Positions 42,293 through 50,156 of a stretch of 64,000 nucleotides of DNA are shown here, piece by piece. Positions within the stretch are counted from its first letter, which is position 1; every line of letters starts with the position of its first letter. Source of the DNA: Anaerozeibacter quisquiliarum (lineage in GTDB: Bacteria; Bacillota; Clostridia; Christensenellales; Aristaeellaceae). A program made the translations under genes and the position numbers. Location: assembly GCA_051162045.1 (NCBI GenBank), contig JBISDI010000010.1; one strand, given 5' to 3'. The notes below the pieces were generated by a model. The model was given only the letters and a program-made list of their open reading frames with translations. It did not search any database and was not told the DNA's origin.

Positions 42293-42700
42293 ATGCGCGA
42301 CACATACGTTCCGAATTTTAAGGTGCCGGTCCGCCGCAAACCCAGCCGCGCGATGATTACGGCCATGCTGCTGTGCGTGCTGATGCCGCCGCTGGGGCTC
42401 GTGCTGCTGTGGGGGAAGGTGCGCTGCCCGCTGCGGGGCAAGCTATGGATTTCCTCGATCAGCCTGGCCTGCATGGTCGCGGGCATGACGCTGCTGATCG
42501 GCTGGCGCGAGCGGGCCAATTACGCCCCGCCGCCGGTTCCGGTGACCTATACCTACGGCGACGCCCAGAGCGCCGAGCAGGCCCCGCAGGCCCCGCAAGG
42601 CGCGCAGCAGGACGCGCAGGGCGCCCCGCAGCAGGACGCGCAGGAGCCGGACGCCGAAGCGCCGGGCGACGGGGTGGTGCCCGCCAACCCGATGGGATAG
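42293..42700 (+). CDS. Small two-TM membrane protein with Gln/Ala/Pro-rich tail
   Basis: 135 residues after CGGAGGG. A basic N-terminus (KVPVRRKPSRAM) precedes two membrane helices (about 20-40 and 51-69). The outer tail is low complexity, built on AQ, APQ and QQDAQ units (DNA repeats CCCGCAGCAGGACGCGCAGG). No family is recognised. It has its own promoter and is followed, after a gap, by a gene of the same general style (TM plus acidic or low-complexity region). Confidence 0.65.
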   Translation: MRDTYVPNFKVPVRRKPSRAMITAMLLCVLMPPLGLVLLWGKVRCPLRGKLWISSISLACMVAGMTLLIGWRERANYAPPPVPVTYTYGDAQSAEQAPQAPQGAQQDAQGAPQQDAQEPDAEAPGDGVVPANPMG

Positions 42701-42783
42701 CCAGATTTTAGGGACGCGGCGGCCTGTTCGGCGTTTTTCCGGCCCGTAATCCCCCCAATTTAGGCCATTTTGGGCGGTTTCGC

Positions 42784-42812
42784 TTGACGTAATGGGCAAT
42801 TTCGTATAAAAT
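42784..42812 (+). promoter_or_regulatory. Promoter of the zinc-ribbon membrane protein
   Basis: TTGACG (42784-42789), 17-base spacer, TAAAAT (42807-42812), about 45 bases before the ATG at 42857. Confidence 0.7.
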
Positions 42813-42856
42813 CATGATACTTGGGATGCCAAGCACTCCATTCAGGAGGTTGAATT

Positions 42857-44452
42857 ATGTTTTGCAGCCATTGTGGCAAGACGCTGGACCCCGCGGCGGA
42901 CAACTGCCCGCATTGCGGCGTCCCGCTGGGCGAGAGTCGCATGAGCGGCCATACCTCGGTGCAGCCGCGTTACCTGCCACAGAAGAGCGAAGGCGAACCG
43001 CGGCGCTACGCGCCCTACACCAAGACCAGCTATATGGGCGAAGGCGATGCCGGCGAGGATGTGTACTCGCGCACCGCCTACCGTCCGGTGCTGGCGGTGG
43101 ACAACGCGCAGCCGGCCGAAGAAGACGAGGACGAGGACGGGCGGGATGAGCCGGCCTCCGAGGGGGCGGCCCAGGCCGCGCCGGAGGACGGAGACAATGT
43201 GCAGCCCTTCCCGGGGCTCAAGCTCGCCCAAGGGCAGCCCGACGCGCATCAGTTGGAATCGCTGGGCAAGCTGACGGCGGTGCCTGAGGACGCGCCGCCG
43301 ACCGAGGAGGCGCAGCGTATTCTGGCGCGCGAGCTGGATCTGCGCGTCCAGCCGCCCAAGCCCATCCGCAAGGCCGGCATCAGCCCTGCGGTCGCGGGCT
43401 ACATCGAGCGCATGGAGGCGCTCAAGAACAAGGGGCGCAAGAAGCGCGACGAGGACGACACCGAGGAGACCGCGGAGGTCGCCACGTCCGGCGACGGGGC
43501 TGAACTGCTGGAAAAGCTCAACCGGGACAAGGATCGGGCGCTGCGCCCGACCAGCCCCGTACGCAAGTGGGTCATGCGCGGCATGGCGGTGGCCGCGATC
43601 GTGGTGCTGATCGCGAGCGGGCTGATCTATCTGGCCCAAAGCACCCAGCCGCGCTCGCCGATCGAGGGCGTCAGCAAGGACCTGTACGACACGGGCCTGA
43701 CGCTTATCAAGACGCGCGCCACGCTCGAATACCGCGCCGGCATCATCAACCTGTTCAAGTCCGACCCCACCGCGGCTCAAGCGCAAAGCCGACTGGCCGC
43801 CGACCTCGAGGAGGTGCGCGCGCTCAAGTCGGCCGCGCCGATGGAGCATGACGGCGAGTTCATCGAGGCGCTCGCGAGCATTCAAAACGCCGTCGGCACG
43901 GCGGTGGCCACCGACGCGTTGGCGGCGCTGGCAACCGACTCGCAGACGCAGGCCGAGCAGAAGGCGGCGTCGGCCGAGCAGTGGGGCGTCATCGACAACG
44001 CCATCCGGCGCATCGAGAGCGCGGTTGCGCTCGAGGACCTCCGCGCGGCGGAGAGCGGCGTCAAGGCGGTCGAGGCCACGCCCGAGCCCGCGCAGCAGCA
44101 GCCCGCCGAGACGCCCGCGCCCTACCAGCGCCTCAAGCGCAAGGACAAGGGCCCCGCGGTCAAGAAGCTGCAGCAGCGCCTGTCCGAACTGGGCTGGTAC
44201 GGCGCCGTCATCGACGGCGTCTACGGCAGCAACACCATGATCGCGGTCAAACGTTTCCAGCCGGCGGTCGGCATGGAAGGCGACGGCATCGCCTCGCCGG
44301 AGATGCAGGAGAAACTGTTCTCGGACGACGCGCCCAGGTTTACGCCGGGGGCGCAGGTGGTGGGCGCGCCCGACAGCGTGACCAAGCCGGCCAACCCCGA
44401 CGGCGCGTCGGAGACCGCCGCGCCACAGGCGGACGAAGGCCAACCCAAGTAA
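42857..44452 (+). CDS. Zinc-ribbon, single-TM protein with peptidoglycan-binding C-terminus
   Basis: 531 residues after AGGAGG. The N-terminal zinc ribbon uses C3, C6, C17 and C20 (MFCSHCGKTL, NCPHCGVPL). A long acidic region follows, then one membrane helix (about 240-260), an Ala/Glu-rich helical region, and a PG_binding_1 domain (about 418-480, LKRKDKGPAVKKLQQRLSELGWYG). Thus a cytoplasmic zinc ribbon is linked through the membrane to a wall-binding module. Function is unknown. Similar double-ended proteins occur in Clostridia; this is inference. Ends at a strong terminator. Confidence 0.8.
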   Translation: MFCSHCGKTLDPAADNCPHCGVPLGESRMSGHTSVQPRYLPQKSEGEPRRYAPYTKTSYMGEGDAGEDVYSRTAYRPVLAVDNAQPAEEDEDEDGRDEPASEGAAQAAPEDGDNVQPFPGLKLAQGQPDAHQLESLGKLTAVPEDAPPTEEAQRILARELDLRVQPPKPIRKAGISPAVAGYIERMEALKNKGRKKRDEDDTEETAEVATSGDGAELLEKLNRDKDRALRPTSPVRKWVMRGMAVAAIVVLIASGLIYLAQSTQPRSPIEGVSKDLYDTGLTLIKTRATLEYRAGIINLFKSDPTAAQAQSRLAADLEEVRALKSAAPMEHDGEFIEALASIQNAVGTAVATDALAALATDSQTQAEQKAASAEQWGVIDNAIRRIESAVALEDLRAAESGVKAVEATPEPAQQQPAETPAPYQRLKRKDKGPAVKKLQQRLSELGWYGAVIDGVYGSNTMIAVKRFQPAVGMEGDGIASPEMQEKLFSDDAPRFTPGAQVVGAPDSVTKPANPDGASETAAPQADEGQPK

Positions 44453-44468
44453 AATCGACGAAGCGACG

Positions 44469-44500
44469 GGGACGGGCGCGCACGCGCCCGTCCCTGCCTC
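44469..44500 (+). terminator. Hairpin terminator
   Basis: Arms 44469-44479 (GGGACGGGCGC) and 44484-44494, loop GCAC, followed by TGCCTCTTCATTTCTC. Confidence 0.75.
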
Positions 44501-44530
44501 TTCATTTCTCTTCGAAAGGAGCTGCATCTT

Positions 44531-45394
44531 ATGCGCGACATCCCCATCGCCGCGTTGATCTATGATTTTGACCATACGCTCTCGCCCAAGGACATGCAGG
44601 AGTACGGCTTCCTGCCGGGGCTCGGCGTGTCGCCCGACGATTTCTGGGCGTCCTGCCGTCAGGCCGCGGTCGCGGACAGGATGGACGGTGTGCTGGCCTA
44701 CATGTACCGCATGCGCCAGGTGGCGCTCGGCCGCCTGGCGCTGACCCGCGAGGCGCTCGGCAAGCTGGGAAAAGGCATCGAGTTCTTCCCGGGCGTCGAG
44801 GACTGGTTCGCGCGCACCGTAGAAATGGGTCGCGAGATCGGCGTCGAGGTCGAACACTACATCATCTCGTCCGGGCTCAAAGAGATCATCGACGGCACGC
44901 GGATCGCCGGCGCGTTCAAGGCGGTGTTCGCCGCCTCCTATGTGTACGGGCCGGACGGCGAGGCGGTCTGGCCGGCCACCGCGGTCAACTACACCAACAA
45001 GACGCAATACCTGTTCCGCATCAACAAGGGCTTGCTCGACGTGACCAACGACCGCGACCTCAACGACTTCACGCCCGAGGAGATGCGCCGCGTGCCGTTT
45101 CCCAACATGATCTACGTGGGCGACGGGCTGACCGACGTGCCCTGCATGAAGATGACCCGCCAAAAGGGCGGAACCTCGGTCGTGGTCTACGCGCCGGGCG
45201 ACCGGGCGCTGGCCGACGACATGCTGACGCAGTGCCGGGCCGACTTCGCGCTGCCGGCCGACTACCGCAAGGGCGGCGAGCTCGAGCGCACGGTCGAGCT
45301 GATCTTCCGCCAGATCCGGGCGCGGCACGATCTGAGCGTAATCCACGAAGCGCAGATGGAGCGTGCTGGAAATTTACAAGAACGCGATATATAG
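44531..45394 (+). CDS. HAD family phosphatase, phosphoserine phosphatase-like
   Basis: 287 residues after AAAGGAG. HAD motifs: DFDHTL (nucleophile and acid Asp), ISSG (motif II), Lys in NYTNKTQYLFRINKG, and GDGLTDVPCMK (motif IV). The cap between motifs I and II is helical, as in C1 members such as phosphoserine phosphatase. The substrate cannot be assigned. Its neighbours are the ECF-CoaX pair downstream after a palindrome; no functional link is evident. Confidence 0.85.
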   Translation: MRDIPIAALIYDFDHTLSPKDMQEYGFLPGLGVSPDDFWASCRQAAVADRMDGVLAYMYRMRQVALGRLALTREALGKLGKGIEFFPGVEDWFARTVEMGREIGVEVEHYIISSGLKEIIDGTRIAGAFKAVFAASYVYGPDGEAVWPATAVNYTNKTQYLFRINKGLLDVTNDRDLNDFTPEEMRRVPFPNMIYVGDGLTDVPCMKMTRQKGGTSVVVYAPGDRALADDMLTQCRADFALPADYRKGGELERTVELIFRQIRARHDLSVIHEAQMERAGNLQERDI

Positions 45395-45514
45395 CGCCGC
45401 CCCGCTCTTCTATAATGACTTTGCCGGGGTCGATATCCTGAAAAGGAACCGAACCCATCCGGCGGGCGCCCTTTCCGTTCCCCCAATTACGTCGGGTATC
45501 CTACGGCAGTTGCC

Positions 45515-45652
45515 GATTCATTCTGACGCCGCCTGGCGGATGCTTTTCCGCCCGCTCATTCCCGCAACCCCCTCGGCGCAGCGCGGCTGCGCGGTCGGGT
45601 TCTGCAGAAACGATCGGACGAAAAATCCTCCCGCCAACCGACGTCCGAATAA
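45515..45652. repeat. Long imperfect palindrome, family member C
   Basis: Left arm TTCTGACGCCGCCTGGCGGA..TGCTTTTCCGCCCG pairs imperfectly with the right arm ending CCGACGTCCGAATAAA. The centre is near 45585 (CGGCGCAGCG-CGGCTGCGCGG). The left arm is nearly identical to that of 13314-13443, and GATCGGACGAAAAATCCTC matches its right arm. Nothing else is seen between 45395 and 45691 except a TATAAT at 45411-45416 without a good -35. Confidence 0.7.
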
Positions 45653-45691
45653 ACCGGCGGCTACCTGGCGAACCCGAACGGAGGTATGCTT

Positions 45692-46291
45692 ATGAACAAC
45701 CATTCCAAGACCTTTCACCTGACGTTCACCGCCGCCTTTGCCGCAGTTATCTTCCTGCTGGGCATGACGCCGCTCGGGCTCATACCGCTCGGGTTCATCA
45801 ACGTCACCATCCTGTGCGTGCCGGTGGTGGCGGGCACGCTGCTGCTGGGGCTCAAGAGCGGACTGATCCTGGGCGCGTGCTTCGGCATCGCCAGCACCCT
45901 CAGCGCGTTCGGCCTGTCGATGACCGCGCCGTCCGCGCTGGCCCTGGCGCTGGCGCAGCGCAATCCGGCGCTGGCGGTTGCGATGTGCGTCGTGCCGCGC
46001 CTGGCGGTGCCGGTGGTGGCGCATCTTGTGTACCGCCTGGGCGCAAAGGGGCGGGAATGCTCGACCAGGGCGCTGCCGTTCGCGGCGGCGGCGGGGTCGC
46101 TCACCAACACGGTTCTGTACCTGGGGCTGATGCTCCTGTTCTACATCGCCGCCGGGATCGACGCCCAGCCGGTGCTCGGGTTGATCGCCGGTGTGGCGGC
46201 GACCGCCGGCATCAGCGAGGCGGCGGTGGCGGCGCTCCTGGTCACGCCGATTGTCGGCGCGCTGAGGAAGGCAGGAAAGAAACAAGAGTAG
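45692..46291 (+). CDS. ECF transporter S component, probably for pantothenate
   Basis: 199 residues with about six membrane helices. TAAFAAVIFLLGMTPLGLIPLGFINVTI..VPVVAGTLLLGLKSGLILGACFGIAS is typical of ECF S components, the substrate-binding membrane subunits that work with shared EcfA/EcfT. The ATG at 45692 has a 6-base spacing to GGAGGT; the ATG at 45686 is too close. It is followed after 11 bases by type III pantothenate kinase, so pantothenate is the most likely vitamin (PanT-like), by context only. Confidence 0.8.
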   Translation: MNNHSKTFHLTFTAAFAAVIFLLGMTPLGLIPLGFINVTILCVPVVAGTLLLGLKSGLILGACFGIASTLSAFGLSMTAPSALALALAQRNPALAVAMCVVPRLAVPVVAHLVYRLGAKGRECSTRALPFAAAAGSLTNTVLYLGLMLLFYIAAGIDAQPVLGLIAGVAATAGISEAAVAALLVTPIVGALRKAGKKQE

Positions 46292-46302
46292 GAGAAGACC
46301 GC

Positions 46303-47076
46303 ATGATCCTGACGCTCGATATCGGCAACACCAACATCAAGACCGCCCTGTTCGAGGGCGAGGAGTTGCTCAATTACTGGCGCATTTCCACCAACCGCAG
46401 CATGTCCTCCGACGAATACGGCATGCTGCTCAACAACTTGTTTACCTTCGGCGGCAGGCGGATGAACGACGTCACCGGCATCGTGATGAGCTCGGTCGTG
46501 CCCACGATCAACTTTACGATCGACCACATGTGCCGCAACTACCTGGGCCGCGCGCCCATGATGGTGGGGCCGGGGATCAAGACCGGTATCAACATCAAGT
46601 ACGAGAACGCGCGGGAGTTGGGCAGCGACCGCATCGCCAACGCGGTCGCGGCCTACCACATCTACGGCGGGCCCTGCATCTTCATCGACTTCGGCACCGC
46701 CACTTCGTTCGGCGTCGTCAACGAGAAGGGCGAATTCCTGGGCGGCGCGATCTGCCCGGGCATTAAGATGTCGAGCGAGGCGCTGGTGGAGCAGACCGCC
46801 AAGCTCCCCCGGTTCGAGCTTATGCGCCCCGAGACGGTGATCGGGAAGAATACGATCACCAACATGCAGTCGGGCATCGTGTACGGCCATGTCGGCATGG
46901 TGAACTACCTGGTGCGCAAGATGAAGGAGGAACTGGGCGCGCCCTCGGCCCGCGTGATCGCGACCGGCGGCCTGGCGCTTCTGCTGTCGGGCGCGACCGA
47001 CGCGATCGACGTGCTGGACGGGCTGCTGACGCTCAAGGGGCTTAGGATCGTGTACGACAAAAATACGGAAACTTGA
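46303..47076 (+). CDS. coaX: Type III pantothenate kinase
   Basis: 257 residues, normal length. The ATP motif LDIGNTNIKTALF, the PGIKTGI pantothenate-binding region and FIDFGTATSFGVV (with catalytic Asp nearby) identify CoaX, the first enzyme of coenzyme A synthesis. The ATG follows AGGAGAAG, co-transcribed with the ECF S component. Its stop codon lies within the next gene's -35 box. Confidence 0.96.
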   Translation: MILTLDIGNTNIKTALFEGEELLNYWRISTNRSMSSDEYGMLLNNLFTFGGRRMNDVTGIVMSSVVPTINFTIDHMCRNYLGRAPMMVGPGIKTGINIKYENARELGSDRIANAVAAYHIYGGPCIFIDFGTATSFGVVNEKGEFLGGAICPGIKMSSEALVEQTAKLPRFELMRPETVIGKNTITNMQSGIVYGHVGMVNYLVRKMKEELGAPSARVIATGGLALLLSGATDAIDVLDGLLTLKGLRIVYDKNTET

Positions 47077-47101
47077 CAAGATGGATTGGCCTGGTTATAA
47101 T
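47073..47101 (+). promoter_or_regulatory. Consensus promoter overlapping the coaX stop
   Basis: TTGACA (47073-47078), 17-base spacer, TATAAT (47096-47101). The first purine at the expected start distance is A47108, which is the A of the ATG of the downstream frame. Confidence 0.88.
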
Positions 47102-47107
47102 ATCCCC

Positions 47108-48283
47108 ATGTCAGTATTGAATGGACGAAATCGCCCGAGCGGCGGATTGAAACGGAGCGCGTGCCTGTGCCTGGCGCTGTGGCTGACGGCGGGCGGCGCT
47201 CCGTTTTCGCATGTGTATGCGCAAGAATCACCGGTTGCGCCGATCGAGACGGCCGCGCCGGTCGAAACGGCTGAACCGACGGCCGAACCGACCGAAGGGC
47301 CGGCGGAGCCCGGCGAGCCGACGCCCGCGCCCGAGGGCAGGGGCAAGCGGCGCTACGCGACGCGCGAGATCAAGCTGTACAAGAAGCGTTCCACCTCGTC
47401 GCAGGTGCTGCTGACCATTCCCCAAGGCACAAAGCTCAGCGTGAGCGCGATCAAGGAGGGCTGGGGCAAGGCCTCCTTCGACGGCACGAGCGGCTTCGTG
47501 CGCACCAAGTACCTGACCGGCAAGGCCCCGGCGGACGCTGCGCAAGGCGAACAGCCGGACGATGGCACGGGGCCGGGCAAGCCCGACGACGGCGGCGAGT
47601 CGGACGTGCCGGGCGTGGATAACAGCGGGATGAAGAAGCTCGACAAGAGCAAGAAAAAGGCGCGGCAGTGGGCCGGGCGGATCGTGCTGGGCGAAGGCGG
47701 TATGCCCATCCCTCAGTTGTACCAACTGGATTACACCAAGGCGGTCTGCGTGTACAACGGCGTCAAGCGCTCGGTGAGCACGTCGGGTTGCGGCGCGACA
47801 AGCCTGTCGATGGTGATCGCCTACCTGACCGGCGACACCGAACAATCCCCCTACACGCTGCTGCGCGAGGCCTGCCAGCGCGGGATGTACCGCGGCGACG
47901 GGCTCGGCCGCAGGCAACTGGCCAAGCTGGCCAAGCGCCACGGCGTCGCGGGCAGGTGGCGGCGCATGGACGAGGACGGCTTGCTCGAGACGCTGCGCGC
48001 CGGCACGCCGATTATCGCCAACATGGGACCGGGCGAATTCACCGAGCGGGGCCACTACGTGGTGCTGCGCGGTGTGACGGCGGACGGCCTGATCCTGGTC
48101 AACGACCCGGCCAGCCCCGAGCGCAGCCGCCAGGCCTATCCGTCGGCGCTGTTCGTCGAGCAGAGCCGCGCGGGCGAGGCGTTCATGCTGTGTACCCGCG
48201 CGGACGGGGGCAAGGCCGTCAAGGCCAAGGCCGGTATCTGGAAGCGACCTACCCGATCGGGCATGGGCATTACGCTGGGATAG
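47108..48283 (+). CDS. Exported C39-like peptidase with SH3 domain
   Basis: About 391 residues. A hydrophobic signal (ACLCLALWLTAGGAPFSHVYAQ) precedes a Pro/Glu/Thr linker, an SH3-like segment (REIKLYKKRSTSSQVLLTIPQG..FVRTKYLTG), an acidic linker, and a C39-like peptidase domain: catalytic Cys in STSGCGATSLSM, His in RGHYVVLRG, Asp/Asn in LVNDP. C39-like enzymes cleave peptides or cell-wall cross-links; the target is not known. No ribosome site precedes the ATG. An in-frame TTG at 47147 is an alternative start, also without a good site. It ends before a bidirectional terminator. Confidence 0.8.
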   Translation: MSVLNGRNRPSGGLKRSACLCLALWLTAGGAPFSHVYAQESPVAPIETAAPVETAEPTAEPTEGPAEPGEPTPAPEGRGKRRYATREIKLYKKRSTSSQVLLTIPQGTKLSVSAIKEGWGKASFDGTSGFVRTKYLTGKAPADAAQGEQPDDGTGPGKPDDGGESDVPGVDNSGMKKLDKSKKKARQWAGRIVLGEGGMPIPQLYQLDYTKAVCVYNGVKRSVSTSGCGATSLSMVIAYLTGDTEQSPYTLLREACQRGMYRGDGLGRRQLAKLAKRHGVAGRWRRMDEDGLLETLRAGTPIIANMGPGEFTERGHYVVLRGVTADGLILVNDPASPERSRQAYPSALFVEQSRAGEAFMLCTRADGGKAVKAKAGIWKRPTRSGMGITLG

Positions 48284-48436
48284 AATCCCCACCCCTCCTT
48301 GAAGGGATGCTCGAAGGCGAAGTGGTGACGGTTGGCCGTACAGATGAGGCCTCATCTGGTTCTGCCGACAGGCCGCCCCCCCGCCCCGGCAAAGACGCCC
48401 CTTTAGCGAGAGGAATGGAGACGAGGCTCCGATAAG
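48284..48436. other. Intergenic C-rich repeat-like stretch
   Basis: No gene. It holds a perfect palindrome CAGATGAGGCCTCATCTG (48341-48358) and C-rich runs resembling the 42155-42184 region (CCCCACCCCTCCTTGA). Probably another intergenic repeat type. Confidence 0.4.
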
Positions 48437-48472
48437 ACAAGCGACAGACGGCATTTGCCGTCTGTCGCTTGT
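48437..48472. terminator. Perfect 17-bp bidirectional terminator hairpin
   Basis: Arms 48437-48453 and 48456-48472 are exact complements with a TT loop, ending in CTTGT and preceded by ACAAG, between convergent genes ending at 48283 and 48482. Confidence 0.88.
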
Positions 48473-48481
48473 TGCTACCGC

Positions 48482-49396
48482 TTAAAAGATGATCGTCCCC
48501 GCCGTGTCGCTCAGCCCGCGCTTCTCAATCAGCTCGCTCACGGTCACGAAGGTGTAACCCTTCTTCTTGAGCGCCGGAATCAGCTTCTTGACCGCATCGG
48601 TGGTGGAGCTGTACAGGTCGTGCATCAGCACGATTTGACCGGGCTTGACCTTATCCATGATGCGCAGGTACACGGTGTCGGCGTCGCGGTCCTTCCAGTC
48701 GCGGGGATCGACCGACCACTGCACGAAGGTCGGGCCCAACTCGCCGAGCACCTTCGCGAGGTCCTTGTCGATCGCGCCGTAGGGCGCGCGCATCAGCGTC
48801 GGGCGCGTGCCGATGGCCTCCTCAATCACATCGAGCGAGTGGGTAACCTGCCACTTGGCGTCCTTGAGCGCAATCTTTTGCAGGCTCTTGTGGTCGACCG
48901 AGTGGCTGCCGATCTCGTTGCCGGCATCAAACACTTCCTTGGCAATCGCGGGGTTGGCCGCCACATTGTCGCCGAGCATGAAGAAGGTGGCTTTGACGTC
49001 GTGCTGCTTGAGCACGTCCAGCATCTTGCGCGTGTTGGCGACCGGGCCGTCGTCGAAGGTGAGCGCCACCACCTTGTCTTTATCGGGCACGGTGACCGCG
49101 CACTTGGCGGTCTTGCCGTTCTTGGTTTTGGCCGTGATCGTGGCCTGGCCCGGCGACAACGCGCGCACCACGCCCTCGTCGACCGTCGCCACGTCCTCGT
49201 TGCTGCTCTTCCAATGCACCGGCGAACTCGCGCCCGACGGCTTGAACGAGACGATCAGTTCCTCGCTGATGCCGACGTCAAGCGTCAGGCTCGATTGGGA
49301 CAATTCAATTTTCTTGACCGGCTGCGGCTTGGCCAACCCCAAGGGGGCCAGGCCCAGCGCCAGGATCATGGCCAATAAAAGCAGACGTTTCATCAT
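48482..49396 (-). CDS. Polysaccharide deacetylase with N-terminal Ig-like (Big2) domain
   Basis: 304 residues after GAGGAAG. A signal peptide (LLLLAMILALGLAPLGLAK) precedes a bacterial Ig-like domain (about 28-105, with VHWKSSNEDVATVDEG and GQATITAKT) and a NodB domain (about 107-295). Metal and catalytic motifs are TFDDGP, SHSVDHKS (GSHSVDH) and RAPYG, then VQWSVDPRDWK and LMHD. It most likely deacetylates peptidoglycan or another glycan at the cell surface; the Ig-like module may hold it in the wall. Confidence 0.93.
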   Translation of the reverse strand: MMKRLLLLAMILALGLAPLGLAKPQPVKKIELSQSSLTLDVGISEELIVSFKPSGASSPVHWKSSNEDVATVDEGVVRALSPGQATITAKTKNGKTAKCAVTVPDKDKVVALTFDDGPVANTRKMLDVLKQHDVKATFFMLGDNVAANPAIAKEVFDAGNEIGSHSVDHKSLQKIALKDAKWQVTHSLDVIEEAIGTRPTLMRAPYGAIDKDLAKVLGELGPTFVQWSVDPRDWKDRDADTVYLRIMDKVKPGQIVLMHDLYSSTTDAVKKLIPALKKKGYTFVTVSELIEKRGLSDTAGTIIF

Positions 49397-49555
49397 GTCG
49401 GGATCACTTCCTCATCGTACTTTTCATGACATACTGCGTAGGGTTGTATATCAATCATTCTATCGTCTTGGACGGCGCGTGTCAAATAGATGTTCCGTAA
49501 AATGCGGCCGTAGGGGGAAAAGGCGCATAGAATGAAGACGGAGGGGGGATGGGGT

Positions 49556-49810
49556 ATGACGTTTTCCGATTTGAAGTGCAAGGACGTCATCAACGTATGC
49601 GACGGGCGCCGGCTCGGCCGGCCCATCGACATGATCTTCAACGACCACGCGACGGTCGAAGCCATCGTGGTGCCGGCGGAATGCGGCTTTTTCGCTCTGT
49701 TCTCGCGCGACCGGCCGGGCACGGTGATCCCCTGGAACCGCATCAAGCGCATCGGCGACGACGTGGTGCTCGTGGACGTCGATCCGAATGCATTCGACTG
49801 CGGTCGATAA
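49556..49810 (+). CDS. YlmC/YmxH family PRC-barrel protein
   Basis: 84 residues from an ATG after GGAGGGGGGATGGGG. FSDLKCKDVINVCDGRRLGRPIDMIF and IPWNRIKRIGDDVVLVDV are the PRC-barrel signature of YlmC/YmxH proteins, which are conserved in endospore formers and under mother-cell control in Bacillus. The function is unknown. It stands alone, divergent from the deacetylase. Confidence 0.88.
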   Translation: MTFSDLKCKDVINVCDGRRLGRPIDMIFNDHATVEAIVVPAECGFFALFSRDRPGTVIPWNRIKRIGDDVVLVDVDPNAFDCGR

Positions 49811-49827
49811 CCCCCGAGGCACCCCGC

Positions 49828-49860
49828 CTCTGGGAGGCTTGGAGGGCCGCGGCCCTCCAA
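49828..49860. repeat. GGAGGG repeat, copy 2, with perfect palindrome
   Basis: The 22 bases 49839-49860 are a perfect palindrome centred on CCGCGG, preceded by CTCTGGGAGGC. It may terminate the YlmC-like gene. The unit resembles 9598-9632. Confidence 0.5.
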
Positions 49861-49919
49861 ATGCTAGCACAGGCGCCGGCTCTGTATTTGCGTGATGAGC
49901 GGGCGCGTAAAAACTGCAG

Positions 49920-49985
49920 GTTTGTCAAACATGTCGGGCAAACCTACAAAACCCGAAAGAGTTGCGGGCAAATCGTTTGACAAAC
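49920..49985. promoter_or_regulatory. Pair of operator-like palindromes
   Basis: GTTTGTCAAAC (49920-49930) and GTTTGACAAAC (49975-49985) are each perfect palindromes about one central base and are 55 bases apart. The second covers the -35 TTGACA of the promoter, so a bound protein would block transcription. I saw no other copy in the window. Confidence 0.6.
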
Positions 49986-50005
49986 TCGAAACAGGATGGT
50001 ATACT
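49977..50005 (+). promoter_or_regulatory. Promoter of the peptide ABC operon
   Basis: TTGACA (49977-49982), 17-base spacer, TATACT (50000-50005). Confidence 0.82.
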
Positions 50006-50019
50006 TTTAAGGCCAATAT

Positions 50020-50148
50020 GCTCCCCGAGGAGCGCTGTCCGGCTGAAGCCGGGCGTCTTTTTGATAAACACCCCCTCTGACGCGTGCTATGAAAGCACAA
50101 ATCGACCCTGCTGAAGCGGAGTTGTGCTTACGACACGAATCAGGGAGG
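50020..50148 (+). promoter_or_regulatory. Leader with alternative helices (candidate attenuator or riboswitch)
   Basis: Helices seen: GCTCC/GGAGC (50020-50033); terminator-like GCGC-CCGGC-TGAA-GCCGG-GCGT (50032-50056) followed by C-TTTTT; a competing GCGTC/GACGC (50053-50057, 50079-50083); GTGCT/AGCAC (50084-50098) competing with AAGCACAA/TTGTGCTT (50093-50100, 50122-50129); and CCCTG/CAGGG (50106-50110, 50141-50145) abutting the GGGAGG ribosome site. Mutually exclusive stems that share strands suggest regulated termination or translation. The class is not recognised. Confidence 0.55.
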
Positions 50149-50156
50149 ATACAGGA

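Larger units (their letters stand above)
49811..50156 (+). promoter_or_regulatory. Regulatory region and structured leader of the peptide ABC operon
   Basis: No gene. In order: a GGAGGG-type repeat (49828-49860), two copies of GTTTGWCAAAC, a consensus promoter, and a leader of about 145 bases with alternative helices ending at the ribosome site. These are listed separately. Confidence 0.7.

Noticed and set aside
49937..49970. GGGCAAACC..GCGGGCAAA looked like part of a c-di-GMP-I riboswitch
   Set aside because: It lies upstream of the promoter, and the tetraloop-receptor layout is missing.
50021..50038. CCGAGGAGCGCTG resembles the start of the S-adenosylhomocysteine riboswitch
   Set aside because: The rest of that aptamer (AGGCTCG partner and pseudoknot) is absent and the downstream genes are a peptide transporter. 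A search with RF01057 would settle it.
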